Below, piece after piece: positions 16,540 to 25,027 of a DNA stretch of 64,000 bases (within the stretch, counting starts at the first letter, position 1; every line of letters begins with the position of its first letter). The stretch covers positions 1 through 64,000 of the forward strand of contig NZ_SDLT01000013.1 in NCBI RefSeq assembly GCF_004522235.1, read 5' to 3'. The notes beneath the pieces are model-generated. The model searched no databases and had not been told where the DNA came from. It worked only from the letters and a program-made list of their open reading frames with translations. The position numbers were made by a program, and so were the translations under genes. Origin of the DNA: Amycolatopsis nivea (GTDB lineage: Bacteria; Actinomycetota; Actinomycetes; Mycobacteriales; Pseudonocardiaceae).

Positions 16540-17427
16540 CTAAAGCGGACCTAGCGGGAGCAGGGGGGCGACGACCGCGCGAGGGGCCGGTAACGCGGCT
16601 ACCTCCGCACGCAACGCATCCGCACCCGCGCGAAGTGTGTCGTCGGTGAGTCGGGAGATCTCTTCCACCGAACCAGTAAGCCCCGCGCCCGCCGCGGTGA
16701 CGCGGGTACCGAAAGCGGACTCGGTCAACGACAACTGCGGCAGCCCGTACGCCACTGCGGCAAGGGCCAAAGTCTCGTCACCGTCGTGCACCACCGCCGC
16801 GCAGGTCGGCAGCACGGCGGCAGGAGGCGCGGAGTCCACTAGTTTCACGCTCGGCGGCAGGGTAAGCCCGGCTGGCAGTTCCGCTTTGCAGACGAACTCG
16901 GCGTCCACATCGGACAGTGTACTGAAGACTGGCTCATACCAGGAAGAGTCAGTCAGCGACAGGAGAATGCGAGGGCGGCATGCCTTGCGACGCAGCCAGT
17001 TGGGGATCACGGCCGGACCGAAATACGGAATGTGCCGTATTGAAGTTCCAGGAGAGTCCTTGTCTCGCAATGAAGGAGGGACGACGTCGAGCGTGTGGTC
17101 CGCAGCGATGCTGAAGTCCGACGGCCCGAGCACGCGAACTGCCTTGGCGTTGACCTCGCGGGCGGCGGTGATTCCGGCGGGTGCGTTCGACACGACTACA
17201 GCGGGCCGCCACAGTCGCGCGAACTTGACCAGCGCGGCGGATTCGGTCAGTTCCGCGTCGCCGTCTTCGAGCTCGGCCGCGACGCAGCCGGTGCGGAGGA
17301 TGTCCTCGACGAACGGGGGGCGTCCTGCGATTTTCACGTCGTGTCCGGCGGTCCGCAGCGCCCAGGCCAGCGGCACCAGGGTGTGCAGCCGGGCGGTCGA
17401 GGACGGCGCGGCCAGGAGTACACGCAT
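16540..17427 (-). CDS. Shortened GT1-like glycosyltransferase homologue (copy 1)
   Basis: A 295-residue relative of the GT-B (GT1) glycosyltransferases that decorate macrolides, which normally have about 390-430 residues. The start MRVLLAAPSSTARLHTLVPL and the linker HIPYFGPAVIPNWLR are typical. A block of the acceptor-binding N-terminal domain is missing after about residue 55, and the nucleotide-sugar diphosphate motif HHGG is replaced by HDGD (VVHDGDETLALAA). It is about 55-60 percent identical by eye to the protein at 45747-46643, which has the same changes. GGAG precedes the ATG. The promoter carries the TAGGGGT box, tying it to the PKS genes. It could be a catalytically dead partner, or an enzyme with altered binding. 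Confidence 0.75.
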   Translation of the reverse strand: MRVLLAAPSSTARLHTLVPLAWALRTAGHDVKIAGRPPFVEDILRTGCVAAELEDGDAELTESAALVKFARLWRPAVVVSNAPAGITAAREVNAKAVRVLGPSDFSIAADHTLDVVPPSLRDKDSPGTSIRHIPYFGPAVIPNWLRRKACRPRILLSLTDSSWYEPVFSTLSDVDAEFVCKAELPAGLTLPPSVKLVDSAPPAAVLPTCAAVVHDGDETLALAAVAYGLPQLSLTESAFGTRVTAAGAGLTGSVEEISRLTDDTLRAGADALRAEVAALPAPRAVVAPLLPLGPL

Positions 17428-17451
17428 GGGATAGCTCCAGAGACGGCAAAA

Positions 17452-17500
17452 GCCGGGCCGGGATGGACAGTCTTTTCGAGACTATCCACCCCGGGCCGGC
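17452..17500. terminator. Long imperfect hairpin after the MacB-type permease gene
   Basis: GCCGGGCCGG with GGATGGACAGTCT on one side pairs with AGACTATCC and CCGGGCCGGC on the other around a 5-base loop. It lies downstream of the leftward permease gene. It also overlaps the promoter of the GT-like gene, so it may have both roles. Confidence 0.6.
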
Positions 17501-17515
17501 CCGGCGTACCCCTAG
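17479..17515 (-). promoter_or_regulatory. TAGGGGT-box promoter of the GT-like gene at 16540
   Basis: Leftward: CTAGGGGTAC (17506-17515), then a -10 hexamer TAGTCT (17479-17484) starting 30 bases after the TAGGGG. The spacing matches the PKS promoters. Confidence 0.6.
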
Positions 17516-17521
17516 AAATCG

Positions 17522-20074
17522 TTACTGGCCGGGCATTTTCACCGCTTCGACGGCGTTGCGGCGCATCGCCAGCCTCGCCGAGAGCGCGGTCGCCGGCCAC
17601 ACGATCAGGAAGATCGCGAGCACCACGGCGAGGAACACCCAGACCGGTCCGGACGGGATGATCTCGCCGGTGGTCAGCGCCATCGGCACCACGGTGAAGA
17701 GCGAGATCACGATGCCGAGCACGAGCCCGGTCACCGCCACGATCCCGCCTTCCACGAACAACATCCGCTTCACCTGCCCGCGGTCGGCGCCGGCGAGCCG
17801 TTGCGCGCCGAACTCCCGCCGGCGGGCCAGCACCGCTACCGAGAGCGTGTTCACCGCGGCGATCGCGGCGTACGCGATGGCGAGCACGGCCAGCAGGTAG
17901 TTGATCAGCGCCTCGACGTCGGCACTCGCCTGGAAACTCGCGGCGAGCGTGCTGTCGTCGCCGACCGTGACCCCGGGCCAGTCCTTCGTCCGGTCGGACA
18001 GCGCCGACACGATCGCGCTGGCGTCGCCGCCCCGCACGAGCACCTGCGACGCCAGGCCGCTGGTGGTGTGCGCGGCCAGCAGGTCTGCGGGCAGCACCAT
18101 GCTCGCGTAGCTGGACGGGCTGTCCAGCAGCGCGACCACGGTCACCGGGACCTGTGCCCCGTCGCCGAGCCGCATTTTGATCTTGGCACCAACCTTGATC
18201 TCGAGACTGTCGGCGACCGACGCGGGCAGCGCCACCGAATCCCCGCGCAATGCCGTCAGCGAGCCTTCGGTGACCTCGGTGGAGAGCACCGTGCCGCCCT
18301 GGTCCTGCGGGGCGACGCCCAGCAGCCGCAACGGGTCGCTGCCGTTGCCGTCGTACGGATCTTCGATCCAGCCGGAGCTGGTGACGAGCGGCGACGAGGT
18401 CGAAACCCCTTGCGTGCTGCGGATCTGCGCGAGCTGGTCCGGCGAGAACCCGCCCGCGGTCGAGGTGAGCACGGCGTCCGCCTGCAACTGCCCGGCGTAC
18501 GCGTTGACCTGCGCTTTCTGCGCGGTGGTCTCGGAATACACGTTGCCGAGCGCGACCGCGCTGGCGAGCGTGATCGGCGTGAGCACCGCGGCGAACGCGA
18601 CGGCCCGCGCCCGGGTGTTGATGACCGCGAGCGTGGCGTCGCGGCCGGCGACCCGGCGCACGAACGGACCGAACCGGTCCACCACCCACGCGATGATCTC
18701 CGGACCGAGCAGCGCGACGCCGATCGCACCGGTGAGCAGCGCCGGACCGCCGATCGCCGCCGCGCTGTCGGCGGGCATGAAGATCGTGGTCGAAGCCAGC
18801 AGCACGGTGGCCGCACCGCAGATCAGCGCGCCCATGCGGCGCACCGCGTTCACCTTGGCCCCCGGGATCGCCGCCTCGGCCAGCGCCTGGATCGGCCGGG
18901 CCCGGGCGGCGGCCAGCGCGGCGAACCATGCGGCCCCGAAGGTGATCGCGAGCGTGACGACGATGCCCGCCGCGAACGCGATGATGTCCTGGGTGAAGGC
19001 GAGTTCGTCGGGCACGATGCCGAGCGAACCGCTGGTGCTGAAGATCCAGTTCCCGAGCAGGCTGCCCAGGAACGCCCCGCACACCGCGGCGAGCGCACCG
19101 ACCGCCATCGTCTCCATGACGACCATGCGGTGCACCTGTTTCGGCGTCGCCCCGGTCGCCCGCAGCAACGCGAGTTCCTGCTGCCGCTGCCGGACGGTGA
19201 GGCTGATCGTCGCGGAAACGACGAGCGCCATCACGACCAGCACCATGCCGCCGAAGATCGCCGCGAGCAGGATCAGCGGCAGCTGGCTTCCGCTCACGCC
19301 GACGAATTCGGCCGAACCGCGGTCGTCGCCGGTCAGCACCGTCAGCGCCGGAACCTGCTCGGAGATCTTGCCCGCCAGTTCAGTCGCGTCGATCCCGTCG
19401 GCCGGGAACACGCCCACGAGCCCGACAGTGCCGGGATGCGGGTTGAACCGCTGGGTGTCCGCGACGGAGAAGAAGAACGCGGGCGCGCGCACGGCCTGCG
19501 AAGGCTGTGCGACGCCGGAAATCTGGAACGACTGGCGCTGTCCGTTCACCGCCAGGTCGACGGCCGAACCCGCGTGCAGGCCGGCCGCGGACGCGGTGGC
19601 CGCGTCGAGCACGACCTGGCCCGGCGTGTTCGGAGCCGCGCCCTCGGTCAGCTTGTATCCGCCCAGCGAAGCGGAATCCCAGCCGTGCCCGGAAAGGACG
19701 GACGCGCCCGGCTCGGGCGCACCGTCGTGCAGCAGCACGGTCGCGAACGAAACGTCCGGCACCGCCTGTCCGACGCCCTGCACCGCGGAAATCTTGGCGA
19801 CCTGGTCCTCCGGCAGCACCGCACGCTCGGCGTACGGGACGACCTGCGATTCCTCGTCCGGCAGCTTGAACCCGGCGGACCCGCCGACGACCAGCGGCGC
19901 GGCGGACAACCGTTCCGGGGCCGCCTTCAGCACGATCGCCGTTTCGAACAGGCCGGCGCACGCGATCAGCAGACCGCAGCCGACGAAGATGGCGATGAAC
20001 GACGCGAGCGACGCCGCCGCGCGGTACCGGAGGCTCGACAGCGCGAGCGCGAGCACGACTCGCCGCGAACTCAC
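17522..20074 (-). CDS. MacB/LolC-type ABC transporter permease with two FtsX domains
   Basis: An 850-residue inner-membrane permease. A first helix (about residues 15-38) is followed by a large extracytoplasmic domain, an FtsX region (about 255-340, including RQRQQELALLRATGATPKQV), further helices, a second external domain and a second FtsX region near the C-terminus (about 725-850, RRREFGAQRLAGADRGQV). Such proteins act as mechanotransmission devices for efflux or envelope processes. The GTG start overlaps the ATPase stop as GTGA and is preceded by GAGGAGG. The substrate is unknown. Confidence 0.88.
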   Translation of the reverse strand: MSSRRVVLALALSSLRYRAAASLASFIAIFVGCGLLIACAGLFETAIVLKAAPERLSAAPLVVGGSAGFKLPDEESQVVPYAERAVLPEDQVAKISAVQGVGQAVPDVSFATVLLHDGAPEPGASVLSGHGWDSASLGGYKLTEGAAPNTPGQVVLDAATASAAGLHAGSAVDLAVNGQRQSFQISGVAQPSQAVRAPAFFFSVADTQRFNPHPGTVGLVGVFPADGIDATELAGKISEQVPALTVLTGDDRGSAEFVGVSGSQLPLILLAAIFGGMVLVVMALVVSATISLTVRQRQQELALLRATGATPKQVHRMVVMETMAVGALAAVCGAFLGSLLGNWIFSTSGSLGIVPDELAFTQDIIAFAAGIVVTLAITFGAAWFAALAAARARPIQALAEAAIPGAKVNAVRRMGALICGAATVLLASTTIFMPADSAAAIGGPALLTGAIGVALLGPEIIAWVVDRFGPFVRRVAGRDATLAVINTRARAVAFAAVLTPITLASAVALGNVYSETTAQKAQVNAYAGQLQADAVLTSTAGGFSPDQLAQIRSTQGVSTSSPLVTSSGWIEDPYDGNGSDPLRLLGVAPQDQGGTVLSTEVTEGSLTALRGDSVALPASVADSLEIKVGAKIKMRLGDGAQVPVTVVALLDSPSSYASMVLPADLLAAHTTSGLASQVLVRGGDASAIVSALSDRTKDWPGVTVGDDSTLAASFQASADVEALINYLLAVLAIAYAAIAAVNTLSVAVLARRREFGAQRLAGADRGQVKRMLFVEGGIVAVTGLVLGIVISLFTVVPMALTTGEIIPSGPVWVFLAVVLAIFLIVWPATALSARLAMRRNAVEAVKMPGQ

Positions 20075-20841
20075 CGCTGCCTCCTCGCTTGCTCGCCGAG
20101 GTGCGCCAGGGTGCTCGCCACCGCGTCGACGCTCGGGCTCGCCATCTGCGTGACGATCCGGCCGTCGACCAGGAACAGCACGTTGTCCGCGTGGGACGCG
20201 GCGACCGGGTCGTGCGTGACCATCACGATCGTCTGGCCCGCGCTGACCAATTCGCGCATCAGGCCGAGCACCTCGAGCGCGGTGGTGGTGTCGAGCGCAC
20301 CGGTGGGCTCGTCGGCGAACACCACGGCGGGGCGGGCGGCGAGCGCGCGGGCGATCGCGACGCGCTGCTGCTGCCCGCCGGACAGTTCGCCGGGCCGGTG
20401 CTTGACGCGCTGGGACAGTCCGACGCGCGCGATCACCTGGTCCACCCACGCCTTGTCCGGCGTGCGGCCGGCCAGCAGCGTGGGCAGCGTGACGTTCTGT
20501 TCCACGTTCAGCGCGGGCATCAGGTTGAACGACTGGAAGATGAATGCGACGTGCTCGCGGCGCAGTTCGGTGAGCTTCGTTTCGTTCTTGCCCTTGAGGT
20601 CGGTCCCGACGAGGGTGACCGTGCCCGAGGTCGGCGTGTCCAGCCCGGCCGCGCAGTGCAGCAGCGTGCTCTTGCCGGAACCGGACGGGCCCATCACCGC
20701 GGTGAAAGTGCCTGCCGGGAAGGCGACGGACACGCCGGCGAGCGCTTCGACCGCGCTCTCGCCGCGGCCGTAGGTCTTGTGCACCGCGTCCAGCTGGACC
20801 GGTGTTGCCACGGAAGTGGTGGTGGTGGACACGTCGTTCAC
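20071..20841 (-). CDS. MacB/LolD-type ABC transporter ATPase
   Basis: A 256-residue ATPase with Walker A GPSGSGKST (about residue 52), Q-loop FIFQSFNL, signature LSGGQQQR, Walker B VVFADEPTGALD and H-loop VMVTHD. It powers the permease encoded immediately downstream and is coupled by overlapping stop/start codons to the genes on both sides. Confidence 0.93.
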   Translation of the reverse strand: MNDVSTTTTSVATPVQLDAVHKTYGRGESAVEALAGVSVAFPAGTFTAVMGPSGSGKSTLLHCAAGLDTPTSGTVTLVGTDLKGKNETKLTELRREHVAFIFQSFNLMPALNVEQNVTLPTLLAGRTPDKAWVDQVIARVGLSQRVKHRPGELSGGQQQRVAIARALAARPAVVFADEPTGALDTTTALEVLGLMRELVSAGQTIVMVTHDPVAASHADNVLFLVDGRIVTQMASPSVDAVASTLAHLGEQARRQR

Positions 20842-21068
20842 TCCGATCCGTTACCGGAACCGCGGCGGTCGAGCGACCACCAGACCCCGAGCACGATCAC
20901 GCCGCCGCCCAGCGTCCACAGCCAGAACGGCCATTTGAAGGACATGCTGATGAGGCACATCAGCAGCCAGATGACGAACTGGACGCCGAGGACGGCCGCC
21001 CAGGCGATCGTGACGATCAGGCGAGCGGATCCGCTCCCCGAACGGGTCTTCTCGGTGCTCTCCGACAT
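20838..21068 (-). CDS. Small two-helix membrane protein, first gene of the ABC operon
   Basis: A 76-residue protein with two predicted membrane helices (about residues 17-40 and 46-64) and a basic tail, WSLDRRGSG. Its stop overlaps the ATPase start. The C-terminal half resembles the two-helix protein at 46787-47203 (VIWLL, then WPFWLWTLGGGV against WLLWVLFGGGV), and both genes have the same 20-base motif upstream. Function unknown; it may be an accessory subunit or sensor for the transporter. Confidence 0.75.
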   Translation of the reverse strand: MSESTEKTRSGSGSARLIVTIAWAAVLGVQFVIWLLMCLISMSFKWPFWLWTLGGGVIVLGVWWSLDRRGSGNGSE

Positions 21069-21111
21069 GAGAGGCCCCCCAATACGGCTTCGGCGGAGTC
21101 GGGATTAATTG

Positions 21112-21131
21112 TGTAAGGCTTGCACAGTTTA
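21112..21131. promoter_or_regulatory. TetR-linked motif, site A (ABC operon side)
   Basis: TGTAAGGCTTGCACAGTTTA, 44 bases upstream of the small membrane protein start. Read leftward it runs into TTACAC(A), a plausible -10. The 344-base gap 21069-21412 holds only this site and site B. Confidence 0.6.
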
Positions 21132-21368
21132 GCGGACCCCGGATGATCGGGAAACCCCAGACCCCGGCAACAGGGCCTCGGAGCAGCTCAGACGGCACCG
21201 CCGGACAGGGCGCGAAGCAGTTGCGGCGGGTCCGGATTCCCGCCGATGCCGGACCAGGTCAGCGCGCTGGCCGTCGCGAAACAGGGGTGCGCCGTTCAGC
21301 CTCGGCGGCGCTCCCGGCCCCGGATCGATTGGTCTCGCTCACGTTGGCTCGCCCCCAGGCCAGATCGG

Positions 21369-21388
21369 TGTAAGACTTGCACAGTTTA
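21369..21388. promoter_or_regulatory. TetR-linked motif, site B (TetR side)
   Basis: TGTAAGACTTGCACAGTTTA, identical to site A except for one base, 25 bases upstream of the rightward TetR start. The TTTACT at its end could serve as a -10. Confidence 0.6.
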
Positions 21389-21412
21389 CTGAAAGACGTC
21401 CCGGAGCGAAAG

Positions 21413-22123
21413 ATGCCGATCGAGCCCGACCCCCGCGCCCTGCCCCCAGGTCTGTCCCCGGCATGGCAAGGCGGCCCGCGCCCCCGTCGCGGGCCGAAGC
21501 CGTCGCACACCGTCGAGGCGGTGGTGGCGGCCGCCGTCGAACTGGCCGACACCGAGGGCCTGGCCGCGGCGTCGCTGCCGAACATCGCGTCCGCGCTCGG
21601 CCTGACGACCAACGCGCTTTACCGCTACGTGAGCTCGAAAGACGAACTGCTGATCCTGCTGGCCGAGACCGGATTCGGCCCGCCCCCGGAACCCGCCGCG
21701 GGCCTGGAGTGGCGCTCCGCGGTCCGGGCCTGGGCGGACGCGGCCGCCAAACGGTACGCCGCCCGCCCCTGGCTGCTGGACGTCCGCGAGAGCCTGACCC
21801 CGCACCGCCTCCGCTGGACCGAACAGCTCCTGGACATTTTCACCGGGGCCGGTTTGTCCACTGTGGACGCATTGGGGTGCGCGGAGCTGGTTTCGGCGGT
21901 CGTCCGGGCCACCGCGGACCGCCGCCGGACGGCGGCCGACCCGGATTCCCCCGAATCCGCCGAATACTCCGCCGAAGTACGAGCTTTCCTGCAACCGCGA
22001 CTGTCCGAAGGCGGCTATCCGCATCTGGCCGAACTGGCCGAATCCCACGGCTGGCCGGCCGCCGCGCCCGAAGACTTCGCGCTGGAACGAGTCCTGGACG
22101 GAATCGCCGCCCTGCTCCCCTGA
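21413..22123 (+). CDS. TetR-family regulator divergent from the ABC operon
   Basis: A 236-residue TetR regulator with a proline-rich N-terminal extension, then a helix-turn-helix at about residues 35-80 (AVELADTEGLAAASLPNIASALGL, TTNALYRYVSSKDEL). The C-terminal domain is of the type seen in drug-responsive TetR proteins. GGAG lies six bases before the ATG. It most likely controls itself and the divergent small protein/ATPase/permease operon through sites A and B, and perhaps the related gene at 47203 through site C. The ligand is unknown. Confidence 0.85.
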   Translation: MPIEPDPRALPPGLSPAWQGGPRPRRGPKPSHTVEAVVAAAVELADTEGLAAASLPNIASALGLTTNALYRYVSSKDELLILLAETGFGPPPEPAAGLEWRSAVRAWADAAAKRYAARPWLLDVRESLTPHRLRWTEQLLDIFTGAGLSTVDALGCAELVSAVVRATADRRRTAADPDSPESAEYSAEVRAFLQPRLSEGGYPHLAELAESHGWPAAAPEDFALERVLDGIAALLP

Positions 22124-22146
22124 CCGGCACCCCTGCTCCCCCGCTG

Positions 22147-22202
22147 AAACCATACCAACCGAGCGGTTTTTAGTGGCTTTCCGGGCCGCCGGGACGTAGA
22201 CT
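22147..22202 (+). promoter_or_regulatory. Autoregulatory element and promoter of the second receptor gene
   Basis: AAACCATACCAACCGAGCGG followed by TTTT (22147-22170), then a -10 TAGACT (22197-22202). It matches the element of copy 1. Confidence 0.65.
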
Positions 22203-22258
22203 GTCCTTCTGGGCGGGGGTCTGCTGTGGACCGAGCCGCCAAAGCGAGAGGGGCCGCC

Positions 22259-22888
22259 GTGGCTCGCCAAGAGCGTGCGGAGCAGACACGGAACGCGATC
22301 CTCGAGGCGGCCGCCTCGCGGTTCGACGCCGTCGGCTTCCTCGGCGCGAGCCTGTCGGAGATCCTGGCCGAAGCCGGGGTCACGAAGGGTGCGCTGTACT
22401 TCCACTTCAAGTCGAAGGAAGACCTGGCCGACGCGCTGATCGAGGAGCAGTTCACGGTGTGGGAGCCGCTCGCGGCGATCGAACGCCCGGGGCTGCAGAC
22501 GGTCATCGACCTGACCCAGGGGATGGCGGCCAGCCTGCAGTCCGACGTGCGGGTCAGGGCGAGCGTCCGGCTGGTCATCGAGCAGGGTTCGTTCATCGCG
22601 CCGGCGGGTGCCGCGTACAAGCGGTGGATCGACACGATCCACGGCTGCCTGCTCGCGGCGAAGGCGGCGGGCGATGTGCGCAAGGAGATCAACGCGTACG
22701 ACCTCGCGGTGTACGTGCAGGCGTCGTTCACCGGGATCCAGCTGAGTTCCCAGGTGCTGACCGGCCGCAACGACCTGCTCGAGCGCACGGCGTACATGTG
22801 GACGTTGATCCTCAACTCGGTGGTCCCGCCGCGGCGGCTGCACCGGTTCGATCCGCGCGGCGCGGAGCAGGAGGCGGCCGCGGTCTGA
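22259..22888 (+). CDS. Gamma-butyrolactone receptor-like TetR repressor (copy 2)
   Basis: A 209-residue close paralogue of the protein at 13405, with almost the same helix-turn-helix (FLGASLSEILAEAGVTKGALYFHF) and C-terminal landmarks (SFTGIQLSSQVLTGR, then VVPPRRLHRFDP). The GTG at 22259 follows GAGAGGGG and corresponds to the start of copy 1; an in-frame GTG at 22226 is less likely. It has its own autoregulatory element. Differences lie mostly in the ligand domain, so it may answer a different signal or fine-tune the same one. It is followed by a terminator, two operators and a dead SARP fragment. Confidence 0.88.
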   Translation: MARQERAEQTRNAILEAAASRFDAVGFLGASLSEILAEAGVTKGALYFHFKSKEDLADALIEEQFTVWEPLAAIERPGLQTVIDLTQGMAASLQSDVRVRASVRLVIEQGSFIAPAGAAYKRWIDTIHGCLLAAKAAGDVRKEINAYDLAVYVQASFTGIQLSSQVLTGRNDLLERTAYMWTLILNSVVPPRRLHRFDPRGAEQEAAAV

Positions 22889-22895
22889 GGCTTCG

Positions 22896-22934
22896 GAAAA
22901 AGGGCGGCCCGGCGGTGCGGGGTCGCCCTTTTTC
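22896..22934. terminator. Terminator of receptor copy 2
   Basis: GAAAAAGGGCG and CGCCCTTTTTC form a perfect arm pair around a GC-rich loop, directly after the stop codon. Confidence 0.85.
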
Positions 22935-22959
22935 GTGCGGCGCACTGTGATCAGCAACC

Positions 22960-23005
22960 AAACCGACCGGCCTGTTTTACTGGGAAAACCGGGGAGTCGG
23001 TTTAG
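22960..23005. promoter_or_regulatory. Pair of receptor-type operators before the SARP remnant
   Basis: AAACCGACCGGCCTGTTTTA (22960-22979) and GAAAACCGGGGAGTCGGTTT (22984-23003). They occupy the place that operators hold in front of the intact SARP gene. Confidence 0.55.
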
Positions 23006-23017
23006 TACGCTGCCGGG

Positions 23018-23152
23018 GGTGTCAGGCCGGGCGGCTGCTCGCTGCACATCTCCGACGGCGAACTCGACGCCGACCGCTTCACCCGCCTTTACGAGCTAGG
23101 CCGGTCCCGGGTTGCCGCCGTGCGGAAGCTGCCCCACAGCAACCTGGGCGGT
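23018..23152 (+). pseudogene. Remnant of a second SARP gene
   Basis: One open frame reads VRPGGCSLHI, then GELDADRFTRLYELGR and VRKLPHSNLGG. These match two separate parts of the intact SARP at 15053 (SPRGYSLHV with GELDADRFTRLYEQGR, and the very end, SLRKLHHSIL). The DNA-binding domain and most of the activation domain are gone, and the two pieces are joined directly. With receptor copy 2 upstream this is the decayed end of a duplicated receptor/SARP cassette. The gap 22889-23236 contains nothing else but the operators and two terminators. Confidence 0.7.
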
Positions 23153-23183
23153 CTGACGCAGCCCGCGTCTCGGGTTCAAGAAA

Positions 23184-23217
23184 AAGGCGGCCCGTGCTCG
23201 GGGGCACGGGCCGCCTT
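23184..23217 (-). terminator. Terminator of the DrrAB-type operon
   Basis: AAGGCGGCCCGTGC and GCACGGGCCGCCTT form a perfect 14-base stem with a 6-base loop; read leftward it is followed by TTTCTT. Confidence 0.88.
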
Positions 23218-23236
23218 CGCCACCGCGGCGAGGGGG

Positions 23237-24064
23237 TCAGCCGCGGGCGCGCTGGTGGAACTTCCGAATCGCGAGGTACGCGCCGACCGCGGTGAGGACG
23301 ACCGACCAGGCGAACGCCAGCCACACCGTCGACGCCACCGCGGTGCCGTTCATGAGGCCGCGGACGGCGTCGATCACCACCGTCACCGGCTGGTTGTCGA
23401 CGACGGCCCGCAGCACCGACGGCATCGACCCCGTGGGGACGAGCGCGCTGGTGGCGTACGGGACGAACACGAAGATCATGCCGAGGCCGCCCGCTCCCTC
23501 GACGGTCTTGGCGATCGACCCCACCAGCGTGGCGAGCCAGAACACGCCGGCGGCGAACAGCACCAGCAGTCCGGTCGCGGCGAGCCAGCCGAGCACGCCG
23601 CCCGCCGGGCGGAATCCGATGGCCAGGCCGACCACGACCATCACCACGAGCGAAAGCATGCTGCGCAGCACACCGGAGACGACGTGGCCGACCAGCACGG
23701 CCGAACCTGCCATCGGCATCGAGCGGAACCGCTCGACCAGGCCCTGTGTCAGGTCAGCGGCCACGCCGACCACGGTGGTCGTCGAGTTGAAGCCGATGCT
23801 GACGACCACCAGGCCGGGCACCAGATAGTCGACGTAGGCCATGCCGGGCAGGTTGATCGCGCCGCCGAACATGAAGCGGAACAGCAGCAGCAGCACGATC
23901 GGCAGCGAGAACGCCTGGATCAGCATCTCCGGGTTGCGGACGATGTGCTTGACGTTGCGCGCGACCAGCACCCGGCAATCGGACAGGGCGAGCGCGAACG
24001 ACGAGCGGCTCGGGGAGCCGGGGATGTGCGTCCCCTCGATCTCCCTGGACAGGGTCTGGGTCAT
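23237..24064 (-). CDS. ABC-2-type exporter permease (DrrB-like)
   Basis: A 275-residue six-helix permease. It has RNVKHIVRNPEMLIQAFSLPI before the first helix, then VPGLVVVSIGF, and a late FVPYATSALVPTGSMP loop typical of DrrB proteins. Its ATG overlaps the ATPase stop as TGATG. With the ATPase it should export the glycosylated polyketide or confer self-resistance, as DrrAB does for anthracyclines; the substrate is inferred from location only. Confidence 0.88.
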   Translation of the reverse strand: MTQTLSREIEGTHIPGSPSRSSFALALSDCRVLVARNVKHIVRNPEMLIQAFSLPIVLLLLFRFMFGGAINLPGMAYVDYLVPGLVVVSIGFNSTTTVVGVAADLTQGLVERFRSMPMAGSAVLVGHVVSGVLRSMLSLVVMVVVGLAIGFRPAGGVLGWLAATGLLVLFAAGVFWLATLVGSIAKTVEGAGGLGMIFVFVPYATSALVPTGSMPSVLRAVVDNQPVTVVIDAVRGLMNGTAVASTVWLAFAWSVVLTAVGAYLAIRKFHQRARG

Positions 24065-24987
24065 CAGTTCGCTCCCGCGGTTCCGGTGAGGGTGTGGAAA
24101 ACGTCGTCGAGGGTCGGTTCGGAGAGCTCCAGCCCGGTGGTCTCGAGGCCCGCGTCGTCGATCCGGTTGAGCACCTGCCGGACCTGGGCGGGCTGGTCGA
24201 TCGCGACGCTGACCGTGTCGCCGGTCAGCACCCCGCCGGCGACGTCGTGCGCGCGCGCCGCGTCGGCGGCGGTGGCGAAGGTGAGCTTCAGCCGCTCGGT
24301 GCCCACCTTGCGCTTGAGCTCGGCGGCGGTGCCTTCGGCGACGACGCGACCCTTGTCGATCACCGCGATCCGGTCGGCGAGCTGATCGGCCTCCTCGAGG
24401 TACTGCGTGGTGAGCAGGATCGTGGTGCCGCCGTTGAGCAACTCGCGGATCGCGTCCCACATCGCCGAGCGGCTGCGCGGGTCGAGGCCGGTGGTCGGCT
24501 CGTCGAGGAACAGCACCGGCGGCGACGTGATCAGGCTGATCGCCAGGTCGAGCCTGCGCCGCATGCCGCCGGAGTAGGTCTTGACCTGGCGGCCCGCGGC
24601 CTCCACGAGGTCGAACTGCGCGAGCAGTTCGGTGGCCCGCGCCTTCGCCCGCGTGGCGGGCAGGTGGAACAGCCGGGCCATCATCTCCAGGTTCTCGCGG
24701 CCGGTGAGCAGTTCGTCGACCGCGGTGTCCTGTCCGGTCAGGCCGATCTGCTCGCGCACCGTCCGCTTGGACCCGGCGAGGTCGTGGCCGTTGACGGTCA
24801 CGGTGCCGCCGTCGGCGTCCAGGAGGGTGCTGAGGATCCGCACCGTCGTGGTCTTCCCGGCGCCGTTGGGGCCGAGCAGCGCGAACATCGTGCCGCGCCG
24901 CACGCTCAGGTCGACGCTTTCCAGCACTTTCACGTCGCCGTAGGACTTGCGCAGCCCCCGTGCTTCGATTGCGTAGCCGGTGACCAT
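24064..24987 (-). CDS. Daunorubicin-resistance-type ABC ATPase (DrrA-like)
   Basis: A 307-residue ATPase with Walker A GPNGAGKTTT (about residue 40), signature YSGGMRRRLD, Walker B VLFLDEPTTGLD, H-loop LLTTQYLEEADQLADR and the C-terminal extension ending EPTLDDVFHTLTG that marks DrrA-type proteins. GAGAGGT precedes the ATG. It is co-transcribed with the permease. Confidence 0.92.
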   Translation of the reverse strand: MVTGYAIEARGLRKSYGDVKVLESVDLSVRRGTMFALLGPNGAGKTTTVRILSTLLDADGGTVTVNGHDLAGSKRTVREQIGLTGQDTAVDELLTGRENLEMMARLFHLPATRAKARATELLAQFDLVEAAGRQVKTYSGGMRRRLDLAISLITSPPVLFLDEPTTGLDPRSRSAMWDAIRELLNGGTTILLTTQYLEEADQLADRIAVIDKGRVVAEGTAAELKRKVGTERLKLTFATAADAARAHDVAGGVLTGDTVSVAIDQPAQVRQVLNRIDDAGLETTGLELSEPTLDDVFHTLTGTAGAN

Positions 24988-25027
24988 GGGGTTACCTCTC
25001 CTCGTTCGGGTCTTGTCAGTGGGCCAC

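Noticed and set aside
17522..20449. A longer permease starting inside the ATPase gene
   Set aside because: The extra part is the ATPase gene read in another frame. The GTG at 20074 has GAGGAGG and overlaps the ATPase stop.
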